NCBI RefSeq assembly: GCF_019740315.1
Contig: NZ_JAHXZR010000003.1
Span: 124,001-188,000 of the forward strand
Source of the DNA: Oceanobacter mangrovi
Lineage (GTDB): Bacteria; Pseudomonadota; Gammaproteobacteria; Pseudomonadales; Oceanobacteraceae
Direction of reading: 5' to 3'
DNA length: 64,000 nt
Every line of letters begins with the position of its first letter. The first letter of the stretch is position 1. The notes below the pieces were generated by a model. That model did not search any database. It worked only from the letters and a program-made list of their open reading frames with translations, and was not told the origin of the DNA. The translations under genes and the position numbers were made by a program. Of this stretch, positions 18,298-27,378 are shown one piece after another.

Positions 18298-19448
18298 TCC
18301 AGTGCACTCGCTTCAGCAGCCCGGGAAGTCGCTGATTCTTGTTGTAACCAGGCTGGTCGTGGATACAAAAAGATGCGACCGAGAGTATCTATGGTGTTGA
18401 GCCAGCCAATAAAGGCTTCGCGGCAGCTGACATCCTGCAGCGAAGGAGTAAAGCGTGAGGACCAGCCACCCGAATACATCCGGCACTGGCTACAGTCGAT
18501 ATCCGGGGTGCCGCACTTGACCTGGCCTGGTTCCAGGTCACAGGTGTAATACTTCATCGGATCTATCACCCGTGAGTGGCAGTTAATGGCGATGCCCTGA
18601 TCATCCAATTGGTAACGTGGTCCTGGTTGGCACATCAGGTCGTTATATTCCTGGCAGTAAGCCACTGTTTCTGGATAGTCTTCGATACTGGCACCCAGAA
18701 TTTCCCGGGTGCGGTGCAGGTCGTCATCAGAAAACATCGGCGAGTGGGTCAGGTCGCTAAAGCGAAAAAACTTGTCGTCGTGTTGTTGGTGGCGGGCCAG
18801 CTTGTTGAGGTAGGAGTGGGTTGGAGAGTAGAGATTGTAGGTCAGCTCGACTCCATGCTCATAACATAACCGGGCTACTTCTGGCACCTGGTTGATGGTT
18901 TGGCTGGACACCGTGAAAAGCATGATTGCTCTGGAATCCCCGGCATAGTTACCGAGGGCCTTGCGAAATACACTGGCACCGCGCAGTAAACGGTCGGAGT
19001 TATCATCTCCTGCCCATACTGAAACCCCGATTCGATAGGGAATATCCTTGTCCAGTGGAATGGTGCCGTTGGTACCAATATTACCCCAGGGGAAATGTTC
19101 TGCCGCAGCGAGCAAACGTTCTTGCGCCAATGCCGGTTCGGCACCGACAAAATATGCCATGGTTACGCCACGTTCGGCTTCCTGGCTGAAAAAATGCTGC
19201 CAGTCTGACAAAGGCCGGTTCCCGTTGATCTTCCAGGTGTCGCCACCTTCAAAGTAGTAACAGCCTTCACACTTCAGGTTGCAGCGGGTTTCCATCTCGT
19301 AAAAAGCCGGATTGCGGAAAGCCCGCACGGTATCCTTGGCTCTTTGATAACGGGGTTTTAAATCCGGATTCTGTTTTAGCAAGCGCAAGATTGCTTGCGA
19401 AAGTTGTCGGGCGTTGTGGGAGTGAGAGGAAGAGCTTGGGAGGGACAC
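18294..19448 (-). CDS. Radical SAM protein with C-terminal cysteine cluster
   Basis: A 384-residue protein starting with GTG at 19448, preceded by AGGAG. The radical SAM site is CNLKCEGC (C56, C60, C63), which binds the 4Fe-4S cluster that cleaves S-adenosylmethionine. Instead of the usual GGEP there is VGAEPAL (about 101-107). The C-terminal part has several cysteines (CHSR, YYTCDLEPG, KCGTPDIDCSQCRMYSGG, DVSC) resembling the auxiliary-cluster region of SPASM/twitch proteins. No precursor peptide gene was found beside it, so a small-molecule substrate is as likely as a peptide. It is the first gene of the operon. Confidence 0.85.
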   Translation of the reverse strand: MSLPSSSSHSHNARQLSQAILRLLKQNPDLKPRYQRAKDTVRAFRNPAFYEMETRCNLKCEGCYYFEGGDTWKINGNRPLSDWQHFFSQEAERGVTMAYFVGAEPALAQERLLAAAEHFPWGNIGTNGTIPLDKDIPYRIGVSVWAGDDNSDRLLRGASVFRKALGNYAGDSRAIMLFTVSSQTINQVPEVARLCYEHGVELTYNLYSPTHSYLNKLARHQQHDDKFFRFSDLTHSPMFSDDDLHRTREILGASIEDYPETVAYCQEYNDLMCQPGPRYQLDDQGIAINCHSRVIDPMKYYTCDLEPGQVKCGTPDIDCSQCRMYSGGWSSRFTPSLQDVSCREAFIGWLNTIDTLGRIFLYPRPAWLQQESATSRAAEASALE

Positions 19449-19902
19449 AGACTATGGCTCCTGCCTAAATCCAAAAGGGAATAATAGATGCACTGTATTA
19501 CTAACCGTTATGGCAGTTTTGATGGCCAATGTAAAACCGCATAATTCAGGATTTGTAAGGCTGGCCTTTAGCTGTATCTCAATTTCTTTCTGCTGACGTT
19601 TATCACTGTTTGAAACATGATTAGGATAGTAATGTCTTGACCGGGCATGGCCCGGCTTTGTAAAACCGGAACGCCGCGGAATGTGTGATCCTCCGGGGCG
19701 GGCCTCGGCAAGTTGACAGGAAGGCTTGCTGGCAATCGGGAAAATCGGTGTAGCAGGGAAAACAAGGATTATTACGGGCTGATGCCGACCTTATCGTAGC
19801 TTCCTATCGACCTGTTTAAAAACATCAATTTTGTCTATTGAGTTTTGTGGTGCAGTATTAACCCTGTTTCCTAACCCCATCCAAATGAATTGGAGAAAGA
19901 CA
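19449..19902. other. 454-base intergenic region between rSAM operon and ahpC
   Basis: It must carry the minus-strand promoter of the radical SAM operon (a TATTAT-like -10 lies near 19480-19490 on that strand) and the plus-strand ahpC promoter. It also has the short hairpin CCGGGC/GCCCGG at 19641-19655 and the ahpC upstream element listed separately. No credible gene is seen. Confidence 0.45.
19804..19842 (+). promoter_or_regulatory. Candidate OxyR-type element upstream of ahpC
   Basis: Starting at CTATCG, this stretch matches a stretch upstream of ahpF (20801-20839) at about 60 percent of positions over 39 bases, including CTATCG, an AAA-AT core, ATTT and ATTGA. The two genes are functional partners, so a shared peroxide regulator site is likely. 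OxyR is an inference from gene function. Confidence 0.35.
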
Positions 19903-20460
19903 ATGATCAACACTGAAATCAAGCCATTTGCAGCGACCGCGTTCAAAGGCGGTGAGTTCGTAGACATCACTGAAGCGGATGTTAAAGGCAAGTGGGCCGT
20001 TTTCTTCTTCTACCCAGCTGACTTCACTTTCGTTTGTCCTACCGAACTGGAAGACCTGGCTGACAAGTACGAAGCTCTGCAGAGCATGGGCGTAGAAGTA
20101 TTCTCTGTTTCTACTGACACCCACTTCTGTCACAAAGCATGGCACGACACTTCTCCAGCAATCGGCAAAATCAACTACTACATGGTTGGCGACCAGACTG
20201 GCACCATCACCAACAACTTCGGTGTAATGCGTCCAGGCGTTGGTCTGGCTGACCGTGCTACCTTCCTGGTTGACCCAGAAGGCGTTATCCAGGCGATGGA
20301 AATCACTGCTGAAGGCATTGGCCGTGACGCAGAAGACCTGATGCGTAAAGTGAAAGCCGCTCAGTACGTTGCTTCTCACCCAGGCGAAGTTTGCCCAGCC
20401 AAGTGGAAAGAAGGCGAAGCTACTCTGGCTCCTTCGCTGGATCTGGTTGGCAAGATCTAA
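19903..20460 (+). CDS. ahpC: Alkyl hydroperoxide reductase subunit C (peroxiredoxin)
   Basis: 185 residues, the usual AhpC length, from ATG 19903 after GGAGAAAGACA. The peroxidatic cysteine is C45 in [10 protein letters not shown] and the resolving cysteine is C164 in EVCPAKW, so it is a typical 2-Cys peroxiredoxin. It reduces H2O2, alkyl hydroperoxides and peroxynitrite and is re-reduced by AhpF, encoded 471 bases downstream. Codon usage is strongly biased, as expected for an abundant protein. The wide gap and the hairpin between the genes suggest that ahpC has its own transcript and ahpF its own promoter. Confidence 0.98.
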   Translation: MINTEIKPFAATAFKGGEFVDITEADVKGKWAVFFFYPADFTFVCPTELEDLADKYEALQSMGVEVFSVSTDTHFCHKAWHDTSPAIGKINYYMVGDQTGTITNNFGVMRPGVGLADRATFLVDPEGVIQAMEITAEGIGRDAEDLMRKVKAAQYVASHPGEVCPAKWKEGEATLAPSLDLVGKI

Positions 20461-20522
20461 GCTGACTTTTCTGGTCAGACCACAGCGGCTGGACTTCCAT
20501 AGCTCGGCGCTGTAGCCAAAAC

Positions 20523-20552
20523 AATCAGCCACATCCCCGGATGTGGCTGATT
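20523..20552 (+). terminator. Strong hairpin after ahpC
   Basis: Inverted arms AATCAGCCACATCC and GGATGTGGCTGATT pair perfectly over 14 bases with only CC between them, so about 12 pairs can form. A T-containing tail follows (TTGCGTTTGG) but no pure T run. Likely an attenuator or terminator between ahpC and ahpF. Confidence 0.55.
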
Positions 20553-20800
20553 GCGTTTGGGGCATACCAAAACAGCGGTTATCCAAACACCGGCTGAACA
20601 TTTTTGAATCATCAAGTCGTTTGCCTTTTGTGCTGTGCCTTGTGCCGATTGGCACTTACTCTGACGTTTGCTCTGTCCGGTATTTATTCTCGCTCGTGCT
20701 TATTTCACGAATCCCGATCGTTTGCGCCCGGACAAGGTTTCAGCTTGCCGGAATGGTGATACTGATAGTTTGATTTGATAAGAATTGTTTTAGCTGATAG

Positions 20801-20839
20801 CTATCGCATCTTTAGGAAAGATTGATTTATCCAATTGAA
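20801..20839 (+). promoter_or_regulatory. Candidate OxyR-type element upstream of ahpF
   Basis: Similar to the ahpC upstream element. It begins within the palindrome GATAGCTATC (20796-20805), which resembles OxyR ATAG/CTAT half-sites, and ends just before the TATAAC -10-like sequence. Assignment to OxyR is inference. Confidence 0.35.
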
Positions 20840-20931
20840 AAAGCCGCGTTACTATAACTGCGTACTCTGAATCAAGGCGCTCAGAACCGGTGGTGGTCTG
20901 GGTGAATCCAACGCTATTTAAGGAACTCATC

Positions 20932-22485
20932 ATGCTTGACGCAAACATGAAACAGCAACTGGGCACCTACCTCCAACGTCTCGTTAGCCCGATTGAACTG
21001 ACCGTTTTTACTAAAGAAGGCAATGACAAGTCTGCCGAGCTGGAAAGTCTGGCGCGTGATATTGCCGAGCTGTCTGCGGACGTATCCCTGCAGGTTGTTG
21101 CTGGTGACGCTGGCCGCACTCCGCGTATGGAAGTTGCACCAAAAGGTGAAACCTCCCGCGTTACTTTCGCCGGTGTGCCAATGGGCCACGAATTCACTTC
21201 ACTGGTATTGGCGCTGCTGCAGGCAGGTGCTTACCCATCAAAAGAAGATGCTGCGCTGCAGGAACAGGCCAAGGGTCTGACTCGCAAGCTGGACTTTGAA
21301 GTGTATGTGTCGCTGTCTTGTCACAACTGCCCGGACGTGGTGCAGGCGATCAACCTGATGGCGATTCTGAACCCGAACGTTACTGCAACCATGGTTGACG
21401 GTGGTGTGTTCCCGAAAGAAGTGGAAGAAAAAGGCATCATGGCTGTGCCTTCGCTGTTCCTCAACGGTGAAGAATTTGCCAACGGCAAGATGACTCTGGC
21501 TGAGATCCTCAACAAGGTTGACGACGACGCCGATGCCAAAGCTGCTGCCGCGCTGGCGGATAAAGAAGCGTTTGATGTGCTGGTTGTTGGCGGTGGCCCT
21601 GCTGGTGCGTCTGCAGCGATTTACGCGGCCCGTAAAGGCATTCGTACCGGTATTGTAGCCGAGCGTTTTGGTGGTCAGGTTTCCGATACCGTCGGCATTG
21701 AGAACTTTATCTCTGTACCTTACACCGAAGGTCCAAAGCTGGTTGCACATCTGGAAGAGCACGTTAAGGAATATAACGTCGATATCATGAAGTCCCAGAG
21801 TGTTGCTGCCCTGCGCACCGGTGCTGATGGTCTGAAAGAAGTTGAACTGGCCAATGGTGCCGTGCTGAAAGCCAAATCTGTGATTCTGGCTACCGGTGCT
21901 CGCTGGCGTGAAATGAACGTACCGGGCGAGTCTGAATACAAGGCCAAGGGCGTATGTTTCTGCCCACACTGCGACGGCCCGCTGTTCAAAGGCAAGCCAG
22001 TGGCTGTGATTGGTGGTGGTAACTCAGGTATTGAAGCGGCGATCGATCTGGCCGGTATCGTTGAACACGTAACCGTACTGGAATTTGGTGACACCCTGCG
22101 TGCAGACGCGGTGCTGGTGAAAAAAGCCGAATCCATGCCGAACATCAAGATCATCAAGCAAGCCATGACCACTGAAGTACTGGGTGACAATGGCAAGGTG
22201 GTCGGCCTGAAATACACCGACCGCAGCACCGATGAGTCACACGTGGTCGATGTTGCCGGTATCTTTGTACAGATCGGTCTGGTGCCAAACAGCGAATTCC
22301 TCAAGGGTTCACTGGAGCTGACCAACCGTGGCGAGATTGTGGTCGATTCCCATGGCCGTACCAGCATGGACGGTGTCTTTGCTGCCGGTGACGTGACCAC
22401 CTCTGCTTACAAGCAGATCATTATTTCCATGGGCTCTGGTGCGACAGCAGCCCTGGGTGCTTTCGATTACCTGATTCGGAATTGA
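20932..22485 (+). CDS. ahpF: Alkyl hydroperoxide reductase subunit F
   Basis: 517 residues from ATG 20932 ([14 protein letters not shown], the family N-terminus), after AAGGAACTCATC. The N-terminal double thioredoxin-fold domain has C130 and C133 (CHNC). The thioredoxin-reductase-like part has the FAD site [10 protein letters not shown], the redox pair C344/C347 (CPHC) and the NADH site [10 protein letters not shown]. The enzyme passes NADH electrons through FAD and two dithiols to AhpC. All four redox cysteines are present, so it should be functional. A frame extension 14 codons upstream lacks RBS support. Confidence 0.98.
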   Translation: MLDANMKQQLGTYLQRLVSPIELTVFTKEGNDKSAELESLARDIAELSADVSLQVVAGDAGRTPRMEVAPKGETSRVTFAGVPMGHEFTSLVLALLQAGAYPSKEDAALQEQAKGLTRKLDFEVYVSLSCHNCPDVVQAINLMAILNPNVTATMVDGGVFPKEVEEKGIMAVPSLFLNGEEFANGKMTLAEILNKVDDDADAKAAAALADKEAFDVLVVGGGPAGASAAIYAARKGIRTGIVAERFGGQVSDTVGIENFISVPYTEGPKLVAHLEEHVKEYNVDIMKSQSVAALRTGADGLKEVELANGAVLKAKSVILATGARWREMNVPGESEYKAKGVCFCPHCDGPLFKGKPVAVIGGGNSGIEAAIDLAGIVEHVTVLEFGDTLRADAVLVKKAESMPNIKIIKQAMTTEVLGDNGKVVGLKYTDRSTDESHVVDVAGIFVQIGLVPNSEFLKGSLELTNRGEIVVDSHGRTSMDGVFAAGDVTTSAYKQIIISMGSGATAALGAFDYLIRN

Positions 22486-22572
22486 TCAGAAGCAGTCAAT
22501 GGCATGCGGTTGTCGCGCTGAGAACCGCATTCATGATGTCCCTTGTCTGGCCCACTGGGTCAGTACAGTTTT

Positions 22573-22596
22573 GCCACCGTTCGCGGTGGCTTTTTT
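22573..22596 (+). terminator. Rho-independent terminator after ahpF
   Basis: Stem GCCACCG/CGGTGGC with loop TTCG is followed by six T residues. It lies just before the 3' end of the convergent TetR gene. Confidence 0.9.
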
Positions 22597-22598
22597 GT

Positions 22599-23153
22599 TT
22601 ATGACGCTTCTGCTTCCAGTGCACTGCGTACGGCTTGCAAGACTTCCTGCTTCAGTGCGGGTTCTGACAAGGCCCGTGCAATCGCGACACCACCAATCAT
22701 CATCACCATGTTCTGCAATACGTTTTGCCGTTGCTCTGGGCTGTCCTGGGTAAAACGCTCAGCCATATTGGCGAACAATGCTGTGTAGGTGTCGCGGATA
22801 TCCGGCTGCTGCTGGGCGACATCGGTAATCAGGAAAGCCAATGGGCAGCCAACCCCGTCACTGTTGACGTGCGGATCTGACAGATAACCCTCGATCAGGC
22901 GTCGGCGATCAAACTGCCAGCCATCATCGGGCTGGACCTGACGAAACATGCGATGAGCAGCCTGACTCATGGCATGGCGATAGAGTTCGGACTTGGACTG
23001 GAAGTGGCTGTAAAACGCTCCGCGTGTCATGCCGGCTTCACTCATGACTTGATCAATTCCAACCCCGTCAAAACCCCGCTGACTGAACAGACTGGCGGCG
23101 GCGTCGAGAATCCGCTGGCGGCTTTGCTGTTTGTGGTCCTTGTTCCAGGCCAT
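22599..23153 (-). CDS. TetR-family transcriptional regulator
   Basis: 184 residues from ATG 23153 with GGGGAA upstream. Residues about 8-55 are the TetR helix-turn-helix (RQRILDAAASLFSQRGFDGVGIDQVMSEAGMTRGAFYSHFQSK is the whole signature region; key part GAFYSHF). The C-terminal ligand domain resembles regulators that respond to electrophiles or small aromatics. It is divergent from the GST gene. A perfect palindrome 16 bases upstream of its start is the probable operator, and a near-copy lies 4.1 kb away in the luciferase-like/thioesterase promoter. It probably represses itself, the GST and that second pair (inference). Confidence 0.88.
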   Translation of the reverse strand: MAWNKDHKQQSRQRILDAAASLFSQRGFDGVGIDQVMSEAGMTRGAFYSHFQSKSELYRHAMSQAAHRMFRQVQPDDGWQFDRRRLIEGYLSDPHVNSDGVGCPLAFLITDVAQQQPDIRDTYTALFANMAERFTQDSPEQRQNVLQNMVMMIGGVAIARALSEPALKQEVLQAVRSALEAEAS

Positions 23154-23169
23154 CAGTGATTCCCCAAAA

Positions 23170-23189
23170 AATATGTTATTGAACATATT
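23170..23189. promoter_or_regulatory. TetR operator palindrome
   Basis: Perfect inverted repeat AATATGTT-ATTG-AACATATT between the divergent TetR and GST genes. A variant, AATATGAT-AGTG-AACATATT, occurs at 27300-27319 in another divergent promoter. Position and repetition support a TetR binding site. Confidence 0.7.
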
Positions 23190-23274
23190 GTGTCGGGCGC
23201 CAGAATGAATCAAGTCTTCAGAGCGGCATTGCTGGCCGCTCTGTGTTGCTGATTTTGTCAGGGAGATCACTCAA

Positions 23275-23916
23275 ATGATGTTATTTGGACCAGCGTTCAG
23301 CCCCTATATCCGCGCTGCCCGCTTGTATGCGGCAGAGCTGGGTATGACTCTGGAATGCAGTATGGCGCCGTTTGGCGAACGCATTAAACCCGGCTCCGCC
23401 GAGCATCAGGCGCTTAATCCGTTTGGCAAGTTTCCGGTGTTGCTGACCGATGATTTCAAGCTGTTCGAGACCGCCGCGATTTGCCGTTATCTCGACAGCC
23501 TGGCGGGTGACAAGAGTTTGCTGGCACCGTTAACACAACAACAGCGGGCGCTGGTGGATCAGTGGACCGGCGCTATGGCGATTTACGGTCGGCTCTACAC
23601 CATGGACGGTTTTATGCTGGAGCTGGTGTTCCCGAAAGGTGAAAACGGTCAGCCGAGAATGGACGTGATCCGTGATCATCTGCCGCAGGCCCGCAGCTTT
23701 ATTGCGATTGTTGAACAGCAGCTGAGTCAGCATCAGTGGCTGGCCGGAGAGTATTACAGCATGGCTGACAGTATGCTGACGCCATTCCTTGATCATCTCA
23801 CCCGAATGCCGGTATTGGATGATCAGGGGCCGATTATTACGGCGGGGTCAGCCTGTGCGGATTATCTGCAACGGGTCAGGGCCAGAAGCTCTGCCTGGGT
23901 GCTGGCGGAGACATGA
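23275..23916 (+). CDS. Glutathione S-transferase family protein
   Basis: 213 residues. The N-terminal thioredoxin-like domain shows SPYIRAARLYAAELG, NPFGKFPVL (the cis-Pro loop) and FETAAICRYLD (the Glu-Thr/Ser glutathione contact), followed by an all-helical C-terminal domain. It likely conjugates or reduces electrophiles with glutathione. RBS GGGAG precedes two adjacent ATGs (23275, 23278). It is divergent from the TetR gene with the palindromic operator between them, so it is probably induced by the TetR ligand. Confidence 0.88.
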   Translation: MMLFGPAFSPYIRAARLYAAELGMTLECSMAPFGERIKPGSAEHQALNPFGKFPVLLTDDFKLFETAAICRYLDSLAGDKSLLAPLTQQQRALVDQWTGAMAIYGRLYTMDGFMLELVFPKGENGQPRMDVIRDHLPQARSFIAIVEQQLSQHQWLAGEYYSMADSMLTPFLDHLTRMPVLDDQGPIITAGSACADYLQRVRARSSAWVLAET

Positions 23917-23931
23917 GTGGCTGTGGCCGTG

Positions 23932-24906
23932 TTAACGACGGTCCAGCCAGACTTCCAGCCCTTGGGTATTGAGGTCGGCGTCTGTTGCCAGCCAGGCGCG
24001 GGCCTGTTGCAGATCTGCCACCGGGTTGATGGTTGCCAGTTGTGCTGTCAGCCAATCGAGCATGGCTGCGGCAATGCGCTGGTGGCGGCCTTCGATTGGG
24101 CTGGCGTGTTGTTCGGCGAGGGCGACAAAGGCATCCAGTGATGCCAGCAATTGTTCGACGTTACGGCGGTGCGGGCGCACCGGGCCATAGTGGGTCAGGT
24201 ACATAAACTTTGGTTCAAGTGCGACCAGGCGTTCGATACTGGCGCGCATGGCGACAGGGTCGAAATGCACCGGCGTGGTGGTGACAAACAACAGGTTGTC
24301 GCCCGCAGTGGTGTCGAACACCTTGTAGGAAATACCAAAGGTGTCGCCGGTAAAAATGCTGTTGCTGCTGCTGTCGTGGACGCAAAAATGGTGTTTGGCG
24401 TGCCCCGGTGTGTCGTAGAAGGTGAACGTCCGGCCGTGGAAGTTGAGTTGGAAGTTGTCGTCAACCTGAATCACCCGTGCTGCGTCAATCGGTAGCAAGG
24501 CGCCGTAGAGCTGGTCGTATTTTTCATCGCCATATACCGCACGGGTACCCGCCTCAAGCCTGGTCGGGTCAATCATATGGGCGGCGCCACGTGGATGAAT
24601 GACCAGTTTGGCGTTCGGGCATTCGGCCATCAGGCGACCGGCACCGGCAGCGTGGTCGAGGTGCACATGGGTCGGAATAATGTAATCGACCTGCTCCGGC
24701 GTCAGTCCCATCACCTGAATCTGATCCAGAATATGCGGCACTGTGTGACTGGTGCCGGTTTCGATAATCGCCAGTCGATCACCCTGTTCAACCAGATACA
24801 CGCTGGCAACACCGGCACTGACGTAGTCGGCATCCAGTTGCCAGATGCCCTGGGGGTGAGCTATGGGGGATGGGTAACGATGGGCCTTGTTTGCTGAGTC
24901 AGCCAT
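23932..24906 (-). CDS. Metallo-beta-lactamase-fold hydrolase
   Basis: 324 residues. The metal site THVHLDHAAG (H80, H82, D84, H85) is the HxHxDH motif of this superfamily, with further histidines in GHAKHHFCVHD and LTHYGPV. The sequence resembles glyoxalase II-like or thioesterase-like members of the family that hydrolyse thioesters, but the substrate cannot be read from sequence. It is convergent with the GST gene, with 15 bases between stops, and divergent from ghrA. Confidence 0.85.
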   Translation of the reverse strand: MADSANKAHRYPSPIAHPQGIWQLDADYVSAGVASVYLVEQGDRLAIIETGTSHTVPHILDQIQVMGLTPEQVDYIIPTHVHLDHAAGAGRLMAECPNAKLVIHPRGAAHMIDPTRLEAGTRAVYGDEKYDQLYGALLPIDAARVIQVDDNFQLNFHGRTFTFYDTPGHAKHHFCVHDSSSNSIFTGDTFGISYKVFDTTAGDNLLFVTTTPVHFDPVAMRASIERLVALEPKFMYLTHYGPVRPHRRNVEQLLASLDAFVALAEQHASPIEGRHQRIAAAMLDWLTAQLATINPVADLQQARAWLATDADLNTQGLEVWLDRR

Positions 24907-25214
24907 ATTTTCTCCTGCGGCAGTCCTTGCTGTGGATGTCCATTTTATTGTTTTTGTTATGGGTTCAGTTAACCCGGCTGGTCGGATTTGTTCAATCCGA
25001 CCAAATTACCAGAGACATTATGAAGAGCCTGAACTGCGCTGTTTATGACCTGATCGGCCGCTTTGCTGCCGATTGGCCAGTAGCTGGCTCGTTGCAGGTG
25101 GGCGCGATCAAGGCTGGCGCTTGGTTTTGCCGGCGGCTCTGCGTAAGCTCCGGAATAATAAAAACTGCACCGCCGCTGTGGCGGTTGTGTCATTTGACCA
25201 GAGATTTCACCACC

Positions 25215-26153
25215 ATGTCTGCAGATCTGAAAATCGTCTTTGCCACTAACGATAATGCCCTGGCGGATCGCCTGATCAGCCGAATGGAAAGCTGGTATCC
25301 CCACGTCAGCGTTTGCAAGCTGGATGACCCGGCAGCTGCAGAGGCCGAAGTCGCCGCTTGCTGGTATCCACCGGAAGACTTGCTGCAACGTTGTCCCAAC
25401 CTGAAGTTGCTGCAGGCCATTTCGGCCGGGGTGGATCATATCGGTGATGCCTTGTTGGCCAGTGGCGTGCCGATTTGCCGGGTGGTGGACGAGGGTCAGA
25501 AACACGGCATGCTGGAATACGTGTTGTGGGGCATGCTGCATTACCAGCGTGATTTTGACCTGGCGTTGGCCAATCAGGCCAACAAGGTCTGGAAGCTGCA
25601 TCCGCAACGTCGGCCAGGCCGCATGCGGGTCGGCGTGATGGGGCTGGGGCAGCTGGGTGGATATATTGCCGAAGGACTGGTGTCGTTTGGTTATAGCGTA
25701 TCGGGCTGGTCACGCACCGACCGACATTTCGATCAGGTCAGCTGTTATGCCGGTGAAGCAGAAATGACGGAATTTCTGGCCAACTGCGACGCCATTATCA
25801 ACCTGCTGCCACTGACACCGGCGACCGATGGCATCCTCAATGCCAGCCTGTTCGAGCGTCTGCCGCAAGGGGCGGTGGTGATGAATTGTGGTCGCGGCGA
25901 GCATCTTAATGAAGCAGACCTGATTGCCGCACTGGCATCCGGTCATCTGCGTGGGGCAATTCTGGATGTATTTCCGAAGGAGCCGCTGGCGCAGGACAAC
26001 CCGCTGTGGACCACACCGGGCGTGGTGATTACGCCCCATATGGCGTCATCGGCATCCGGCAAGGCGATTCTGGGTCAACTGGTCGACAATGGCCGCCATG
26101 TGCTGGAAGGCCTGCCACTGATGAATCTGGTGGATAGTGAGCAGGGCTATTAA
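25215..26153 (+). CDS. ghrA: Glyoxylate/hydroxypyruvate reductase A
   Basis: 312 residues from ATG 25215, exactly the length usual for GhrA. The NAD(P) fold has GVMGLGQLGGY; catalytic residues are expected at R in NCGRGEH, E in the following helix region and H in ITPHMASSA. It reduces glyoxylate to glycolate and hydroxypyruvate to glycerate. The open frame continues 115 codons upstream, but that part has no family similarity and runs through the divergent promoter. Confidence 0.92.
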   Translation: MSADLKIVFATNDNALADRLISRMESWYPHVSVCKLDDPAAAEAEVAACWYPPEDLLQRCPNLKLLQAISAGVDHIGDALLASGVPICRVVDEGQKHGMLEYVLWGMLHYQRDFDLALANQANKVWKLHPQRRPGRMRVGVMGLGQLGGYIAEGLVSFGYSVSGWSRTDRHFDQVSCYAGEAEMTEFLANCDAIINLLPLTPATDGILNASLFERLPQGAVVMNCGRGEHLNEADLIAALASGHLRGAILDVFPKEPLAQDNPLWTTPGVVITPHMASSASGKAILGQLVDNGRHVLEGLPLMNLVDSEQGY

Positions 26154-26192
26154 TTTTGTAGATGGCGAGATGTCCAGGCTGCAGTGACTGGC

Positions 26193-27191
26193 TTATCCCT
26201 GCTTCGCCTGCATCACAATCTCCAGCGCATCCAGTCGCTGTTGGCGATCATAAATATCGTTGGTAAACATCAGCTCATTGACCCCCAGTTCCTGCACCAG
26301 CGCTTCCAGTTTGAATTTCAGGGTCGCCGGGCCGCCAACCACGGACATCGCCAGAAAGGACTGCACCTGCGCCTGGGTCGGGATATCCCACAGTTCATCC
26401 ATATTCTCGACTGGCGGCGGCAGGAACAGCGGTTGGCCGGTCATCAGCGCCATCACCCGTTGCTGGCTGCTGGTCGCCAGATAGTGGGCTTGCTTGTCTG
26501 TTGCTGCTGCAATCAGTGGAATGCAGGCGATGGCATAGGGCTCGCTGAGGGTTGCTGATGGCTGGAAGTGGCGGCGGTAAATCTCCAGTGCTTCCTGCAG
26601 ATAACGCGGTGCAAAGTGGGCGGCAAAGGCGTAGGGCAGGCCGCGCTGGGCCGCCAGGCGGGCACTGAACAGGCTTGAGCCCAACAACCACACGGGCACG
26701 TTGGAGCCACTGCCGGGATAAGCCTTGACCCGTTTGCTTGGGTCTTCCGGGCCTAACAGGCGTTGCAGTTCGGCAACTTCTTCCGGGAAGTGCTCGGCGC
26801 GCATGTCGTTACGGTGCAAGGCGCGGCTGGTGAGTGGATCCGTCCCCGGCGCACGACCGAGACCAAGATCAATACGGTCGCCATGCAAAGCGGCCAGCGT
26901 CCCGAACTGTTCTGCCACCACTAATGGTGGGTGATTGGGCAGCATGATGCCGCCGGAACCAACCCGGATGTTGGTGGTGGCGCCAGCCAGATGACCAATC
27001 AGTACACTGGTTGCCGAGCTGGCAATGCCTGCCATGTTGTGGTGCTCTGCCAGCCACAGACGTTTGAAGCCCAGCTGGTCAGCCCGACGGGCGTGTTCGG
27101 TAACCGATTTCAGAGTGGCGGGAATATCCATTCCCTGCGGTACGGTCGCTAGTTCCAGCAGCGAAAATGGAATGTCTTGCAGCAACGCCAT
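26193..27191 (-). CDS. Luciferase-like flavin monooxygenase (group 1, MsnO8/YhbW type)
   Basis: 332 residues from ATG 27191 (MALLQDIPFSLLELATVPQG), with GAGG upstream; a 26-codon upstream extension is possible but unlike the family. Conserved blocks are WLAEHHNMAGIASS, RVGSGGIMLPNHPPLVVAEQFGTL and IDLGLGRAPGTD. The family uses reduced flavin and oxygen to oxidise organic substrates. The true substrate is unknown. It is divergent from the thioesterase gene, with a TetR-type palindrome between them. Confidence 0.88.
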   Translation of the reverse strand: MALLQDIPFSLLELATVPQGMDIPATLKSVTEHARRADQLGFKRLWLAEHHNMAGIASSATSVLIGHLAGATTNIRVGSGGIMLPNHPPLVVAEQFGTLAALHGDRIDLGLGRAPGTDPLTSRALHRNDMRAEHFPEEVAELQRLLGPEDPSKRVKAYPGSGSNVPVWLLGSSLFSARLAAQRGLPYAFAAHFAPRYLQEALEIYRRHFQPSATLSEPYAIACIPLIAAATDKQAHYLATSSQQRVMALMTGQPLFLPPPVENMDELWDIPTQAQVQSFLAMSVVGGPATLKFKLEALVQELGVNELMFTNDIYDRQQRLDALEIVMQAKQG

Positions 27192-27299
27192 GGCAACCTC
27201 GATCTTTCTGTATTGTTGCCATGCTCGCAGCTGCCGGGCAGTGGTGACAGCCCTTGTGCTGATATTCACTGTTGCAGCATTGGCCAGCGATTGTTTCAG

Positions 27300-27319
27300 A
27301 ATATGATAGTGAACATATT
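27300..27319. promoter_or_regulatory. Second TetR-type palindrome
   Basis: AATATGAT-AGTG-AACATATT differs from the operator at 23170-23189 at one half-site base and two spacer bases. It sits between the divergent monooxygenase and thioesterase genes. Confidence 0.62.
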
Positions 27320-27378
27320 TGATGGTCTGGTTAGGCTGTCCGAACGAATAACAACAATCTCTGAAGCAAGGAATTTAT

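Larger units (their letters stand above)
20461..20931. other. 471-base ahpC-ahpF intergenic region
   Basis: Contains a strong hairpin after ahpC, then the candidate regulatory element and a probable ahpF promoter. A -10-like TATAAC lies at 20853-20858. No convincing gene is present. Confidence 0.5.

Noticed and set aside
19568-19765. Possible precursor peptide for the radical SAM enzyme
   Set aside because: Minus-strand 65-codon frame without convincing RBS or leader/core features; not supported.
24870-25214. 115-codon N-terminal extension of GhrA
   Set aside because: Runs through the divergent promoter and shows no similarity to the family; the ATG at 25215 gives the normal length.
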